Notes under the pieces: generated by a model
What the model was told of the DNA's origin: nothing
Database searches by the model: none
Seen by the model: only the letters and a program-made list of their open reading frames with translations
Assembly: GCA_008360975.2 (NCBI GenBank)
Contig: CM039182.1
Location: 27,066,324 to 27,130,323, forward strand
Source: Lichenostomus cassidix
Taxonomy: Eukaryota > Chordata > Aves > Passeriformes > Meliphagidae
Direction: 5' to 3'
Length of the DNA stretch: 64,000 bases
Position numbers and translations under genes: made by a program
Part shown: positions 26,001 through 36,000 of the stretch, one piece after another
How positions within the stretch are numbered: position 1 is the first letter of the stretch
How the letters are laid out: every line of letters begins with the position of its first letter

Positions 26001-29000
26001 CAGTATCAAAAATCTCAAGACTCAAAGTTTCTTCTGTTTTGTTTTTGCACAGACCTAAAAAGAATATAGAAAACTATATTCGTGTAAATGGCGCTTTACA
26101 GATGAGCAGATTCCCAATGTCACCACTGCAAACCATCCACAGAACTGAGACTGGATTCAAGATTCAGCCTCTTTACTAGCTTATAATGTAAATTTTGCAA
26201 ATAAGGTTTATGTTCCTTGTTGCAAGATGTAGCATTAATACCTTAATGCTTTTTCCCTTCTTGCTCCATCCTCTTCCTCTAATCTAGGAATTATTTTGAC
26301 AAAAAAACCACAAGAAAATTAAGTCAAACAGAATAAAATGGGACAAAATTGCTCACAATGTGTACTTGATTAAACCACCAGTAGAACATTGCAAAACAAG
26401 CAAAATTTTACATAATACAAGTGATCTTTTAGGATAATCAAGCACATTCATATAAAATTCAAAACAAGAGTTTTGCTACTTGCAAAAAGAAGGGACAACT
26501 GCTACATCTGTGAATGCAGAAACACTAAGTAACTTTTAAAAACATTCCTCTTATCCCAATATCTTCTCTCAGCAACGCATTTTGGAACTACCACACACAG
26601 ATTCCACTTTCCAAGGTTTTTTATAACACCATTTTCCTATTAAAATTATTCTCTCCTCCAGTATCCTCTAGTATGGCATCTTGGTATCAGCCATTTGATC
26701 TACTTTTGGCACTTGACATAATTTGGATGCTTCTTTAGAATGTTAATAATTTATCTTTGCAAACAGCATCTTTAACAAGTCTTAATTGTATTGTTTTGTA
26801 AAAAGCTGTGGTACATAGGAACACCAGCAAGTAAAGATTATTCGGTTGTGCTAGGCACTTTGCAAACGCAAGTCATTACAAAACAATCTCTCTCTGTTCT
26901 ATTCTTTATTTCTCTAATGGCTTGGTGGTAAAATAGCTATTCCCCAGCACACATAAGGAGAGTTATATTATTGTTCACTAATATAAACATTTCATTTTGC
27001 ATAATACAGGAAGTAGAAAGTAATAACATCTCTCATTAAGAAATTTCTCTCTGGACTAGCAGATGTCATCAATCTTAAAAATGTGTCTCTCATTACATCA
27101 GAAACCATTTCCAATTAATACCCTCAAACTCACTTTATATAATACACACAGACTGCAAGGAATGGTCACATAATCTCCTTCCCCCTCAAAATACCTAAAC
27201 TCTTACTGGTATTTGGATATTTGAAAGCCTCATTTCCAGCAACATCATCCACAAGGGATCCCACAAGGAACCTCCACTTGAGCCAGTCAATGAGGGTTAC
27301 ATCTAATAGCACTCCTCCCTTGAATCCATGCAAACACACCAGATTTTCTTTCTCTATTCTACAGACATAAAATCACCAAAACAATCTTGGCAATGTTCAT
27401 AAAGTACAGAAAGCAAATTTAAAAAACCTCCAGCTATTGTTGTCTACTGACAACTTTGAGCAATGCCAGCAGCACCAAAACTCACAGTGCTAATTAATGC
27501 TGAGAACGTGCTGATTGCTACAATAAATGGCTGTTGGATCTTGTGTGAAATCCCAGACACTGATAAGTTTAACAATGTACTGCATTCATATGAAAATCGT
27601 AAACGACAGGATTTCCTGTGGGAGAATAATTTGTGCTAGTGATAACAAAACTGGTTACATTACATTTTGTTGGACTAAGTTTTAATATCCACATGATACA
27701 GTTCTTTTAATTACAATTAAGGAAAACTTTTAACCAATAATAGGAATTTTTAGGGTTTCTGTATATGGTTCTCTCTTCTAATTCTACCATTACTTTAGTA
27801 ACTCCATATATTTTTTCTGCCTACTAGACAGAAGCAAACACAAAAATAAAGAAGAACCCATAAATAGAACCCAAGTCAATACCACAGTTACCTCCCATTG
27901 CAGGCTCTGTCACCCATGGCCTTCTCTGAGGCACTACACAAACCCACCAGATCTTAAACTTCTCTTACTGAGAATTTTAACATATCTCTACCCACCCAAG
28001 GAACCCACCACTTTTTTCAGTTTCACTAGTCTAAGAAAGACAAACAAAGATTTTGACTGGACATGCAACCAGAAAAAGGGTCTCTCCATCCTGTCACAAA
28101 GAGAGGACTTGTTTGTGAACAGACCACAGAAAAATAGAAGAAAAAGAGCCACGTGAATCCAAGATGTAAACTTCAATAAACAGGATAAATATTTGTATTG
28201 TCCGTCAACCTAGAAATTACTTTCTCACAATACAAAGTTCAATGCAGAATTTAATTTATACCATAGCAAATTTTACCTCAAAATATTGATTACTACTTGT
28301 CTTTGATAATACTATGCTTTATATTATGGGAATTGGGCTTTCTATTAAATCTGGAGTTATTGTATTTAAAAATACACCCTTCTGGTATCTGAAGGACTCA
28401 GTGGACAAGCAGGATAGAAAATGACATCAACATCAAGTGAAGTAGGGAACTGTAAACTTAAGCCCAGGTCTATAAGGTATTAAAAAACCTGAATTATTTA
28501 ACACTGGATAGCAGCCTGCAGAATAAGACAACCCATAGCTTTTGAGCTATTCTCCTATTCCAGAATCCCTCTGAGCTGAGGGATTCAGCTGATTCAGTTA
28601 GCATAAGCACTCCAGGGCACTTGCTAAAAACAATTCAGACATCCTCTGCTACCAGTACAATATTACCAACTACCATTTTCCACTTTTCTGACAGCTTCAA
28701 AATGCCATTCTACAAGTGAAATCAACCATTACTCCAGCATATAGTATTTGTTTATCTTAACTAGAGGCTTATATCAGCCACACTTTTTTCTCTTTTCCTA
28801 CTTCAAATATGGCAATGTAAGTCCATAAGAAAAAGAATTTCACAGCACAACATTTTTATTCAAACGTTTAAATATTTACTTTGATTTTGTTAAATAAGGG
28901 CAGAATACTAAACAACATTTATAAATAATTTTCTTAGGGCAACCATTTTCTGCATCTCTGCCAAATCTTTTGGTGCCAGGCTGCACTGCAAGTCTTTTGC

Positions 29001-29815
29001 ATTAATCAAAGACTTAATGCATGCTTTGCAAAATTTGTTTTGAATAAAAAATCTGAAAAGATATTTTATAAATGAGGGCAAAGAACAACTGTGATGAACA
29101 TGCCTAATGAAAATGAATACTTCCTTATTCAAGAACAAGATAGACAAGCCCCATTTGACTACATAAAAGTCAGATTTAACTGGGAGACGACAGCAAAGAG
29201 TGTGGTTGCTTAGATGCACATAACATAATGTAATAAATGTGATAAATTCTAATTAATATTAATTTATGCAGGGTATATGTAACCAACACTTAATCACATT
29301 CTATCCTGGAGGATCATTGATATTTAACAGTAGCATTTCTTTAGCACATTTTGCTCGAAAAAATTTTATTCTTTGAAAAGCTGATTAAATACCTTTTTTA
29401 TTAATATTCCTTTTATCATATTCTGCAACTGAAGACCAGAGAATCAAAAAGATGAATCCCCAAAAACACCTTTTACAATCAATGACAGTTTAAAAATCCT
29501 GACTGACCTCTCTCCTCAAGGATGCGCAGGCACCAGCTGAAGCTCACCATGCCATAAGCAGGGCTTTATTTTCCCTTGAAGAGGTCCTCATTGCCCTCTT
29601 TCATCATCACATGTGAATTCCCTTCCTGACATTTAGGCCTCAAGATAAAACATCTTTTTCTCATTTAGCACTTCCCCTAGCCTCTAATCCTTCTCTTCAG
29701 ATCATTTCATCATAATCTCTTTAAAATCAGGAGTTTCCTAGTTACTGACACAGGCTTATCTGTCTCAAGGTGCAATTACTGCAAAAAGTCTTCATTCTCG
29801 TTTTGAGGAAAAAAG

Positions 29816-29839
29816 TAAGAAAATAAGAAAATAAGAAAA
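29816..29839 (+). repeat. (TAAGAAAA)3 tandem repeat
   Basis: Three exact copies of an 8-bp unit inside a purine-rich stretch. Confidence 0.85.
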
Positions 29840-30989
29840 AAGAAATACTGAAACAAATGGGGAAGTTTTACTTATATAACGGAACAGCTCCAACAAACAA
29901 GATGACACAGCCCTTGAAAGGTAAGTGCTTTAATCACAGGTCTGGTTAGGTAATTTTTCTCTCTCCCTCCCTCTTCCCTTCTGATAATTCCTGTCAGTGT
30001 GTATTTAGGTACATTTTGAAATGCCTGCTGGTCTGCCAGTCCTAGGAAGGACTTCTGTCCTCCTCAGGCATTAATATGAGATAGGAACACTCAGTGCAGT
30101 GAAAATAGGACAGTCCTAGGGTCATACATAGGGAAAATAAAGACTTTTTATTCAGTAATTTTACAGGTTTTAGGCACCAAATATGTTAGAAGAGGAATTT
30201 CAGAACTGTTTAAAATTCCACTTGTGCAACCAAACTATTTTTAAAATACAGTTGGCCCTTAGAATGTAAAGACAAAGAAGTGATGGCACAGATGTTGTGT
30301 TTGCTCCTCTCTGTGGGTAAGTAGGGGTTAAAAATCAGAGGAGTGTTGAGACCCAAGCTCATATCAAGACATGAAATGTGATTTGGTTACAAGATCCCAG
30401 AGTAACACCTTGAAACAGAAAATGTTTGTTTATAGGCTCTGGAAGTAGGAGGCTCTTGTGTCACCCTCTTCCCAAAGCAATGGAACAAGGAAAAATCACA
30501 GAGACGCTGCTGCCTGGAAAAGATCAGAAAGTGATTAAGGAGAGCTCTTGGACTTGCAACAGCCCTCTGGCCCCTGTGGAAACCATTGGTTTCACTCCAG
30601 GCCTCCACTAACCCAAAAGGACCTATGATCTTCTGTATGTTGCCTACACACATATTATTGCCTTTCTTCTGATTCTTGAGTGCATCAAATGTTGAACAAG
30701 TTATCATCTAAGGACCAATTCTCACCTAGGAGACACAACATAAGCAGGAAAATATAGATACTCAGTTGTTCTCTTCAGGAAACAGTAACTTCTCTCCTCT
30801 TTCCACTTTAATTTTAAAACAGCACTGTTACCCACAAAAAGCTTGTTTCGAGAAAATGACCAAGTCTTGGTATCAATAATTGCAGATAAATAATTCCACA
30901 GAGCTACACCTGTCTGTACTATCTGAGATCTGATCAAGAGTCTTTAAAAGAGATAATGATGGAAAAGGCAGTGCCTGATGGATTTTTTT

Positions 30990-31036
30990 CTTATGACCTT
31001 TTTTGTTCCAGAGACCTTATGACCTTTTTTGTTCCA
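30990..31036 (+). repeat. 26-bp-period tandem duplication
   Basis: CTTATGACCTTTTTTGTTCC occurs at 30990 and again at 31016. The 21-bp copies (ending A) are identical and separated by GAGAC. Confidence 0.9.
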
Positions 31037-31157
31037 ACGCTACATCTTCCACTTCAAAGGTGTAATGTTCACTAATTCAAGCTGTTGAAAGATGCAATTT
31101 CAATATTATCAAACCTTGCTGATTTTTTGCATTCTTCAGTAATTAATCAGCACATAA

Positions 31158-31185
31158 TATATATAGATATAATTATCTATATATA
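31158..31185. repeat. AT-rich palindrome, 12-bp stem
   Basis: TATATATAGATA and TATCTATATATA pair perfectly around TAAT, giving cruciform potential. It probably arose from a TA microsatellite. Confidence 0.8.
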
Positions 31186-31551
31186 TAATCTCTTAGTAAC
31201 TGTAGGCTGGCATTACACCCAACACTGACAGCACATCACAGACCAGCATGTCCGTTCATTAAAAAAAAATGTAGGTGAGGGTACGAAGAAGTAAAGAGGA
31301 GTTCTGATGGGACAAGAAATGCCCATGCTTAGTCAGTTGTGTAAATAAATGGTCAATATATGTCCTGCATGATGAAATGACAGACTGAGAAAAACAGGCA
31401 CTTTCTTGTTTTGAAAGACTAAAAACTCTATGGCTGTCTTCATTTAGGAATCAGCAGTCATCACATTATTCACTGCAAAACTTACAGATGCACCAACATC
31501 TCAGCCCATGGTGGGCAGTAGCACAAGATTATAAGCTGTCTTTCAACATGA

Positions 31552-31871
31552 AAATCACAGAATCACAGAATGGGTCAGGTTGCAAGGGACTACAGTGGGG
31601 CACCTGATCCAACCTACCTGCCCAAACAGGGCGATCCTAGAGCATATGGTACAGGATTGCAACCAGACAGCACTTGAATATATCCAGTGAGGAAGACCCC
31701 ATAACTCCTCTGGACAGTCTGTCACAGTGCTTGGTCACCTGCACAGTAAGAAATTCTTCCTCATATGCAGGTGGAACTCCCTGTGCATCAGTTTCTGCCC
31801 ATTGATTCTTGTTTCATTGCTTGGCAACACCAAGATGTTGTCCATCCTCTTGACAACTTCCCTTCAGATAC
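31552..31871 (-). mobile_element. CR1 LINE 3' end, 5'-truncated
   Basis: The plus strand begins AATCACAGAATCACAGAATG, the complement of the CR1 terminal ATTCTATGATTCT repeat. It continues with AAGGGACTACAGTGGGGCAC, then GATCCAACCTACCTGCCC, then the 'AGAAATTCTTCCTCATATGC' block and ends near CTTGACAACTTCCCTTCAGA. This is the typical short 5'-truncated CR1 tail. Identity to the remembered consensus is moderate, which suggests an old insertion. Confidence 0.88.
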
Positions 31872-32521
31872 AATTCAATAATAGTCAGTAAAATTCAAAA
31901 GCAAATCATATTTGTGGAAGTTTAATGTACCAGTGTAGAACCTGAAGCAAACACCCACTCACTGCAAATTAAATCAGTAAAATCAGAGAAGGGAAATTAC
32001 TGATGAACAAAACACGTAAGTAAAAATCTTTTCCAACATAATGGCTCAGTGCGCGGCAGCGTGTGTCAATCTCACATCAATATCATCACCACAACTTCTC
32101 TTCCATGAGTTGCTAAAAGCTGCTGCTGTCTAGCTCAGATCATCAAGCAGACACACACCATGACTCAACTATGGGAATCTTGCTGTTTCATCACTTTGCT
32201 TTAGTTTATGTTAAATAAACCAAGATGGCTTTCCCAGTGACCACACAAAATGAAACAGCTGTGTATTTGTAACTGAATTAAATGCATACATCAGGTCTGC
32301 ACAGGATGGAATGAGAATGTTTGGTGAGAATCCTAGTTTAAACACTTATAACTATAATCAACTATGTTCATTTAAATGCCATTCAAAACTCTGCAGGTCC
32401 AATAAATACACCAGAAAACCAAATACCTATTCTCTCCAGAGATCAAAAAAAGTAACAAAAGCCAAAACTTCAAAGCAGTTTCAGTTGAAATAAAAATGAC
32501 TTAGTGATGGCACCCATATGA

Positions 32522-32618
32522 CAGGATGGTGGAGAATAGAAGGGACCTCTGGAGATAATTTTTAGTTCAACATCCCTGCTCAAAGCAGATTATACACAAC
32601 GTTGTCCATGCTGAGTCA
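32522..32618 (-). mobile_element. Short CR1 3' tail remnant
   Basis: Plus-strand AGAAGGGACCTCTGGAGATA, then TTCAACATCCCTGCTCAAAG, match the complement of the CR1 3' UTR ('GAAGGGACCTCTGGAGATCA' and 'CCAACCCCCCTGCTCAAAGC'). About 100 bp is recognisable, and the terminal octamer repeat is eroded. Confidence 0.75.
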
Positions 32619-35423
32619 AAGACAATTAAACACCCAAATGGTTACGCTGAGTATTGCAAAAACCTCACATTTTTATGGTAGTAGACAGAAGGATGGTAGT
32701 AAAGAGGAAATCATGTCCCCTGAGAGATTTCATGGATTGAAAGCAAACACTTGAAATTTGAATTAGAACACTCCTCCCCTCTTTCCAACAAAACACAGAG
32801 AAACCCTTCAAACTCCATAAACATAAAAAAAAAAAAGGAAAATTATTATTCTACAGAAGAAAGCATGCGTCAATTCAAACTTCATAACCATTGCAGATTA
32901 TTGTCAAGGGCATCCTTAAGAAAACACAATGCAGTAAACCAGTATATAAGACATGGAGTAGCATACACCAAGACATTATTTCAAAAACCTTTAGAAATAA
33001 AAACAAGACAGATGCAAGTCATGAACAGCACTTACAAAAGCTGATGACAGACTAAATTCAATACGAAAATAGCATGGTTCTCAAAAAATGGACATAAGAG
33101 GTCCCAAAAGGCACATAATCAAGCTGATTTCCTAGACAAAGTCTCAAGCACACATTCCCCCGACCTCTCTCCTTCACAGAAGGAGAAGCAAAATATCATC
33201 TGAGTTGCATGAGCTCATTACTGTTCAGTTGGTTTTTTTCTCTCTGATACTTTAGCTGAACTCTACACATCTCATACTAGATATCACTCCTGACCACTGA
33301 CCAGCAATTCTCCCAGTTCACTCTCCAGATCCTCCCACAAGTGGAGGGCAGAAAACAAAAAGAATTCAATACACAGCTAAGAAAAAGAGTGCAAAAATTT
33401 AGTTTGAAGACAAGCACAGATGGAGTGTCTTATTCACTGCATCTTGTCATTCATCATTTGAAAAGAACTACTCATTTTTCATTACTTGTTTTTCATCATG
33501 TTTTCATCTAATCGCTGATGTTATGGCTGCAATATTTCTTATTGTAGGCAAAACAGGTGAGAGGCCACAGAGGGAAAGCAGAAGGGAAGAACTAGCTCTC
33601 CAGCAGGCAAAGTAATTAGATCATACCTGTTCTACACAAAAGTTTCTTAAGAGCAGTCTTTGCCAGGAAGGGAAAAAAGGTGGAGAGACAAAAGCCACCC
33701 CAGTTTCCTTCTTGCTGGTTTAACTGACATGACTTCAGAGCACGTGTGCTATGTGCAAAGTAAGTGGAGTTAAGTCCATAGCAAACTGACTGCACGTGTT
33801 AAGTAGTAGTTCACTAGAATTATTATTATCCTCAGCCTATGTTACTATTTTAACGTTTTTAAATACAATCCATTACACTGTTAAATGGAGACATAATAAA
33901 ATCCTGGAAAGTTTATTCTACTGATGCCTAGCTACTTAGGGTAAATGTGAAATGCTTTTTGGAAATGTTGTATTATTACTGTGCCTTTTTGTTGTATTAT
34001 TACTGTTACTTTGCATAAACCTGTGCATGTATAGCATCTCCTTTTAAGTGTGTGTTGAACATTTACAAATCTGTAATGGAACTGGAAACTGTTTTTAATT
34101 TGGCAGTGGTTTAAAAGGAAAAAAAAAAGAAGGTCACTGTCATTGTGCAACCCATCTTTCAGTCAGAAGTGAAAGTTGCAAAGGATTTTCCCTTCTTCAG
34201 ATTTCTCTTTCTAGTGTTATTGGAAAGCTTGTCTTCTTGTTTAAATGAATTTCCTTTTAATCTCCTCTCTGAGCTGCTGGATAGATGGAGCCTCTTAAAA
34301 AATTCAGGATATCACTGTAATTGTAAATTGATCTGCTTCTGTGGCAGAAGGCTGGGTCCCTCCATCCAGGAAAGAGACTGTCTTCTCAAAGTTGTTTTTC
34401 AGACAAATTATTAATTTGCAATCTCTCTTATTGTTACATTATCCTCTAATGGAAAATCAGTTTTTAAACAGAACTACTATTTTTTGGATTGTTTTGTTCC
34501 TGGCAACACACAGGAAAGGAAGCTAACTGCCAAAGCCAATGTGAAATATTTCCCCAGTCTGAAATTTTTAAATTTCCTAAACAAGAGTTTGAGTCTACTT
34601 ACACAGGAACTAAAACTGTATCAAGACAACTAAAATGCACATATTCATCACTGCCTAATTCCTGAATTAATGTAATATATTAATAGACACAGGAAAATTC
34701 CCCACTGATTTTTAATGCAGAGTTAAGGTTGAAACACTGTTATGACTATGCAATCTTTAAAACAGACACGTAACTCATTAGGATCAAAGCAGGGGAAATT
34801 ATCCATCTACTGTGGTGCTGAATCCACATAGCCTATTTGCCTTTGGCTCTTTGGTTATGAGATCTGGCATCACTTGGATTATTTCACCTAATCCATCATT
34901 AGCTTTCACGTGTCCTATATACTGTGGAACAAACCTAAATTTAACAAACCCAACTCCCCATCAATTACCACACTGAATATATTACATGTCAGCACAGGAC
35001 ACAAAGATTAGACATGCTGAATCACATCTTTCTTTGTGAACATTCAATATGTTTAGAGCACTTTTAACGATGCTGACTCCAATTGTAATAATTGTTCCTT
35101 CTCATTGTGGACAGGCACTAATATTCTGACCTTTATGTACAACACAGAGCTACTAAACAAAATGAAAAACCTCAGAAGACACAGAAAATATACAGGAGAT
35201 CCCAGTAACAGTGCCACAGAGTCACAAATGTGGAGTTTTTTAATTGCAATATTTGCTTTGATGGAGGAATCCTGTAAGGTGACCTATTTTTCCCATATAA
35301 TCCTACCAGTAAACATTAGTTATTTAGATTAACTTTCTCCCTCCATACACACAAAGCACACAAAAAGGTTATGACTTGCAACAAAAACTCAATACACTGC
35401 TGCTGCGTTATCACAGCATCCTT
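32619..35423. other. Intronic DNA next to exon 1, no gene recognised
   Basis: AT-rich. The only clear structure is the 16-bp direct repeat at 33967. GC content rises sharply only at about 35465, inside exon 1. Confidence 0.6.
33967..34006 (+). repeat. 16-bp direct repeat, 24-bp period
   Basis: GTTGTATTATTACTGT appears twice without mismatch, with 8 bp between copies. Confidence 0.85.
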
Positions 35424-35432
35424 ACTTACCAG
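35424..35432 (-). other. THSD7A: Splice donor of THSD7A exon 1
   Basis: Minus-strand sequence CTG|GTAAGT matches the U1 consensus at every intronic position. The last exon base is 35430 and the intron starts at 35429. Reading through instead gives a TAA stop two codons later, which supports splicing here. Confidence 0.8.
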
Positions 35433-35589
35433 TCTTCCACAAATAGACGGATGAAGTTTGAAATTCACTTTGTGCACGAGCGTCCCAGATTGCCAGCAGC
35501 AGAAGCAGCAGAACTCCCACGCAGCGAGCGGGCACGGCACCAAGCCCTGGAGCACGGCAGGGAGAAGCGCTCCCCTCGCTCAGCCCCAT
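35430..35589 (-). CDS. THSD7A: THSD7A first coding exon (signal peptide and start of mature protein), partial gene
   Basis: This is a 160-nt coding exon read right to left: 53 codons plus one base, ending at a GTAAGT donor (phase 1). The start is the ATG at 35589-35587, in a good context (G at -3, G at +4). It begins MGLSEG and has a hydrophobic core at about residues 24-35 (VGVLLLLLLAIW). A likely signal-peptidase site follows at DARA|Q (after residue 39). The mature end reads QSEFQTSSVYLWKTG. From memory, THSD7A starts MGL, has a leucine-rich signal peptide and continues YLWKTGPWGRC into the first thrombospondin type-1 repeat, so the next exon should begin with the PWGRC block. THSD7A is a large single-pass membrane glycoprotein with many TSP1 repeats, linked to endothelial migration and found on podocytes. 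The paralogue THSD7B shares LWKTG and is the main alternative. All later exons lie beyond the left edge. Confidence 0.75.
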
Positions 35590-35663
35590 GCCTCCAGCAG
35601 CCTCTGCCGCCTCCGAAACCCGCAGCACCGCCGCCGAACCTCCGGCGAACGAGCCTCCCCTCT

Positions 35664-35720
35664 TCAGAACCTCTTCACGGGGAGGAAGGGACTGGAAACC
35701 TCTCTGCCGCTGTTGTGCAT
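35664..35720 (-). other. Upstream ORF (18 codons) in the THSD7A leader
   Basis: The ATG at 35720 opens 18 codons to a TGA at 35664-35666, ending 74 nt before the main ATG and out of frame with it. It would be retained by shorter leaders that skip the two distal upstream ORFs. Confidence 0.5.
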
Positions 35721-35743
35721 GGCAGTTGAGAAGGAAAAACTGT

Positions 35744-35863
35744 TTAACACTCGGGAACAATAGAGTCCTCGCTCGCTGCTGTTGCTGCTGCAGCAGCAGC
35801 TCCTCGTGCTGGTATAGTCGCTGCTCCACGCTCTTCCATTCAGCGGCTAGAGCAGCTTTCCAT
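35744..35863 (-). other. Two head-to-tail upstream ORFs (7 and 31 codons)
   Basis: On the gene strand an ATG at 35863 opens a 7-codon ORF whose TGA is followed without a gap by another ATG at 35839. That opens a 31-codon ORF ending at TAA (35744-35746). The second encodes an alanine-rich peptide because it crosses the CTG/CAG tract. Both are out of frame with the main start. They lie in the mRNA only if transcription starts upstream of 35863. Confidence 0.45.
35777..35801. repeat. CTG/CAG trinucleotide palindrome in the leader
   Basis: The plus strand reads GCTGTTGCTGCTGCAGCAGCAGC here. TGCTGCTGCAGCAGCA at 35783-35798 is a perfect self-complementary 16-mer, so single-stranded DNA or RNA can fold back. 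It is a short interrupted trinucleotide repeat and a candidate length polymorphism. Confidence 0.8.
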
Positions 35864-36000
35864 CAGCTAAAAGCGAGACAGCTGTCCGCAGGGGGCTCCA
35901 GCTGACTGAGCAGGTTATCTTGCTCTGGGAGGCAGCAGCAGTCATTTACACCAGCTGGAGAGAGTGAGAGACAGAGAGAAACAGGGATGAGGAGGAACAC
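35864..36000 (-). promoter_or_regulatory. THSD7A: Probable core/proximal promoter of THSD7A, E-box cluster and GA/CT tract
   Basis: Three identical CAGCTG E-box motifs occur at 35879-35884, 35899-35904 and 35952-35957. A GA-rich run (GAGAGAGTGAGAGACAGAGA on plus, so CT-rich on the gene strand) spans about 35957-35980. I see no convincing TATA box, which fits a CpG-island promoter with dispersed starts. CAGCTG is the class of E-box bound by tissue-specific bHLH factors; use in vivo is inference. Confidence 0.4.

Larger units (their letters stand above)
9597..31551. other. Long intronic stretch with no recognised gene or CR1
   Basis: About 22 kb of AT-rich sequence holding only simple repeats and small hairpins (listed) and one speculative splice-motif pair at 17843-17857. 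Its open frames are at most about 107 codons, with compositions expected by chance. Very old repeats below my detection by eye may be present. Confidence 0.55.
1..35429 (-). other. THSD7A: 5' part of THSD7A intron 1 (continues off the left edge)
   Basis: No second exon with TSP1-type coding sequence (WxxW...C pattern) was recognised anywhere left of the donor, so the whole stretch is treated as intron. A first intron longer than 35 kb is consistent with THSD7A being a very long gene in vertebrates (recalled). The content is AT-rich unique DNA, five CR1 fragments, one long inverted repeat and scattered simple repeats, listed separately. The call depends on the exon 1 identification. Confidence 0.65.
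35590..35890 (-). other. THSD7A: 5' UTR / leader of THSD7A within a CpG-rich patch
   Basis: This region lies directly upstream of the start codon on the minus strand. By hand count there are 29 CpG dinucleotides between 35477 and 35888, whereas most of the window has very few, which marks a CpG-island promoter. The frame of the main ORF stays open upward from the ATG to about 35850 but has no in-frame ATG. It has only a GTG at 35829, so an N-terminal extension is unlikely. The leader contains upstream ORFs (separate entries). The transcription start was not located precisely. Confidence 0.6.

Noticed and set aside
35590..35829. In-frame N-terminal extension of THSD7A with a glutamine-rich start
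   Set aside because: The frame is open but its apparent first codon at 35829 is GTG, with no ATG before an upstream TGA. The ATG at 35589 gives a proper signal peptide.
35376..35905. Plus-strand open frames of 101-117 codons across the GC-rich patch
   Set aside because: They are antisense shadows of the exon and leader; GC-rich DNA lacks stops. Their compositions are low-complexity Pro/Ala/Arg.
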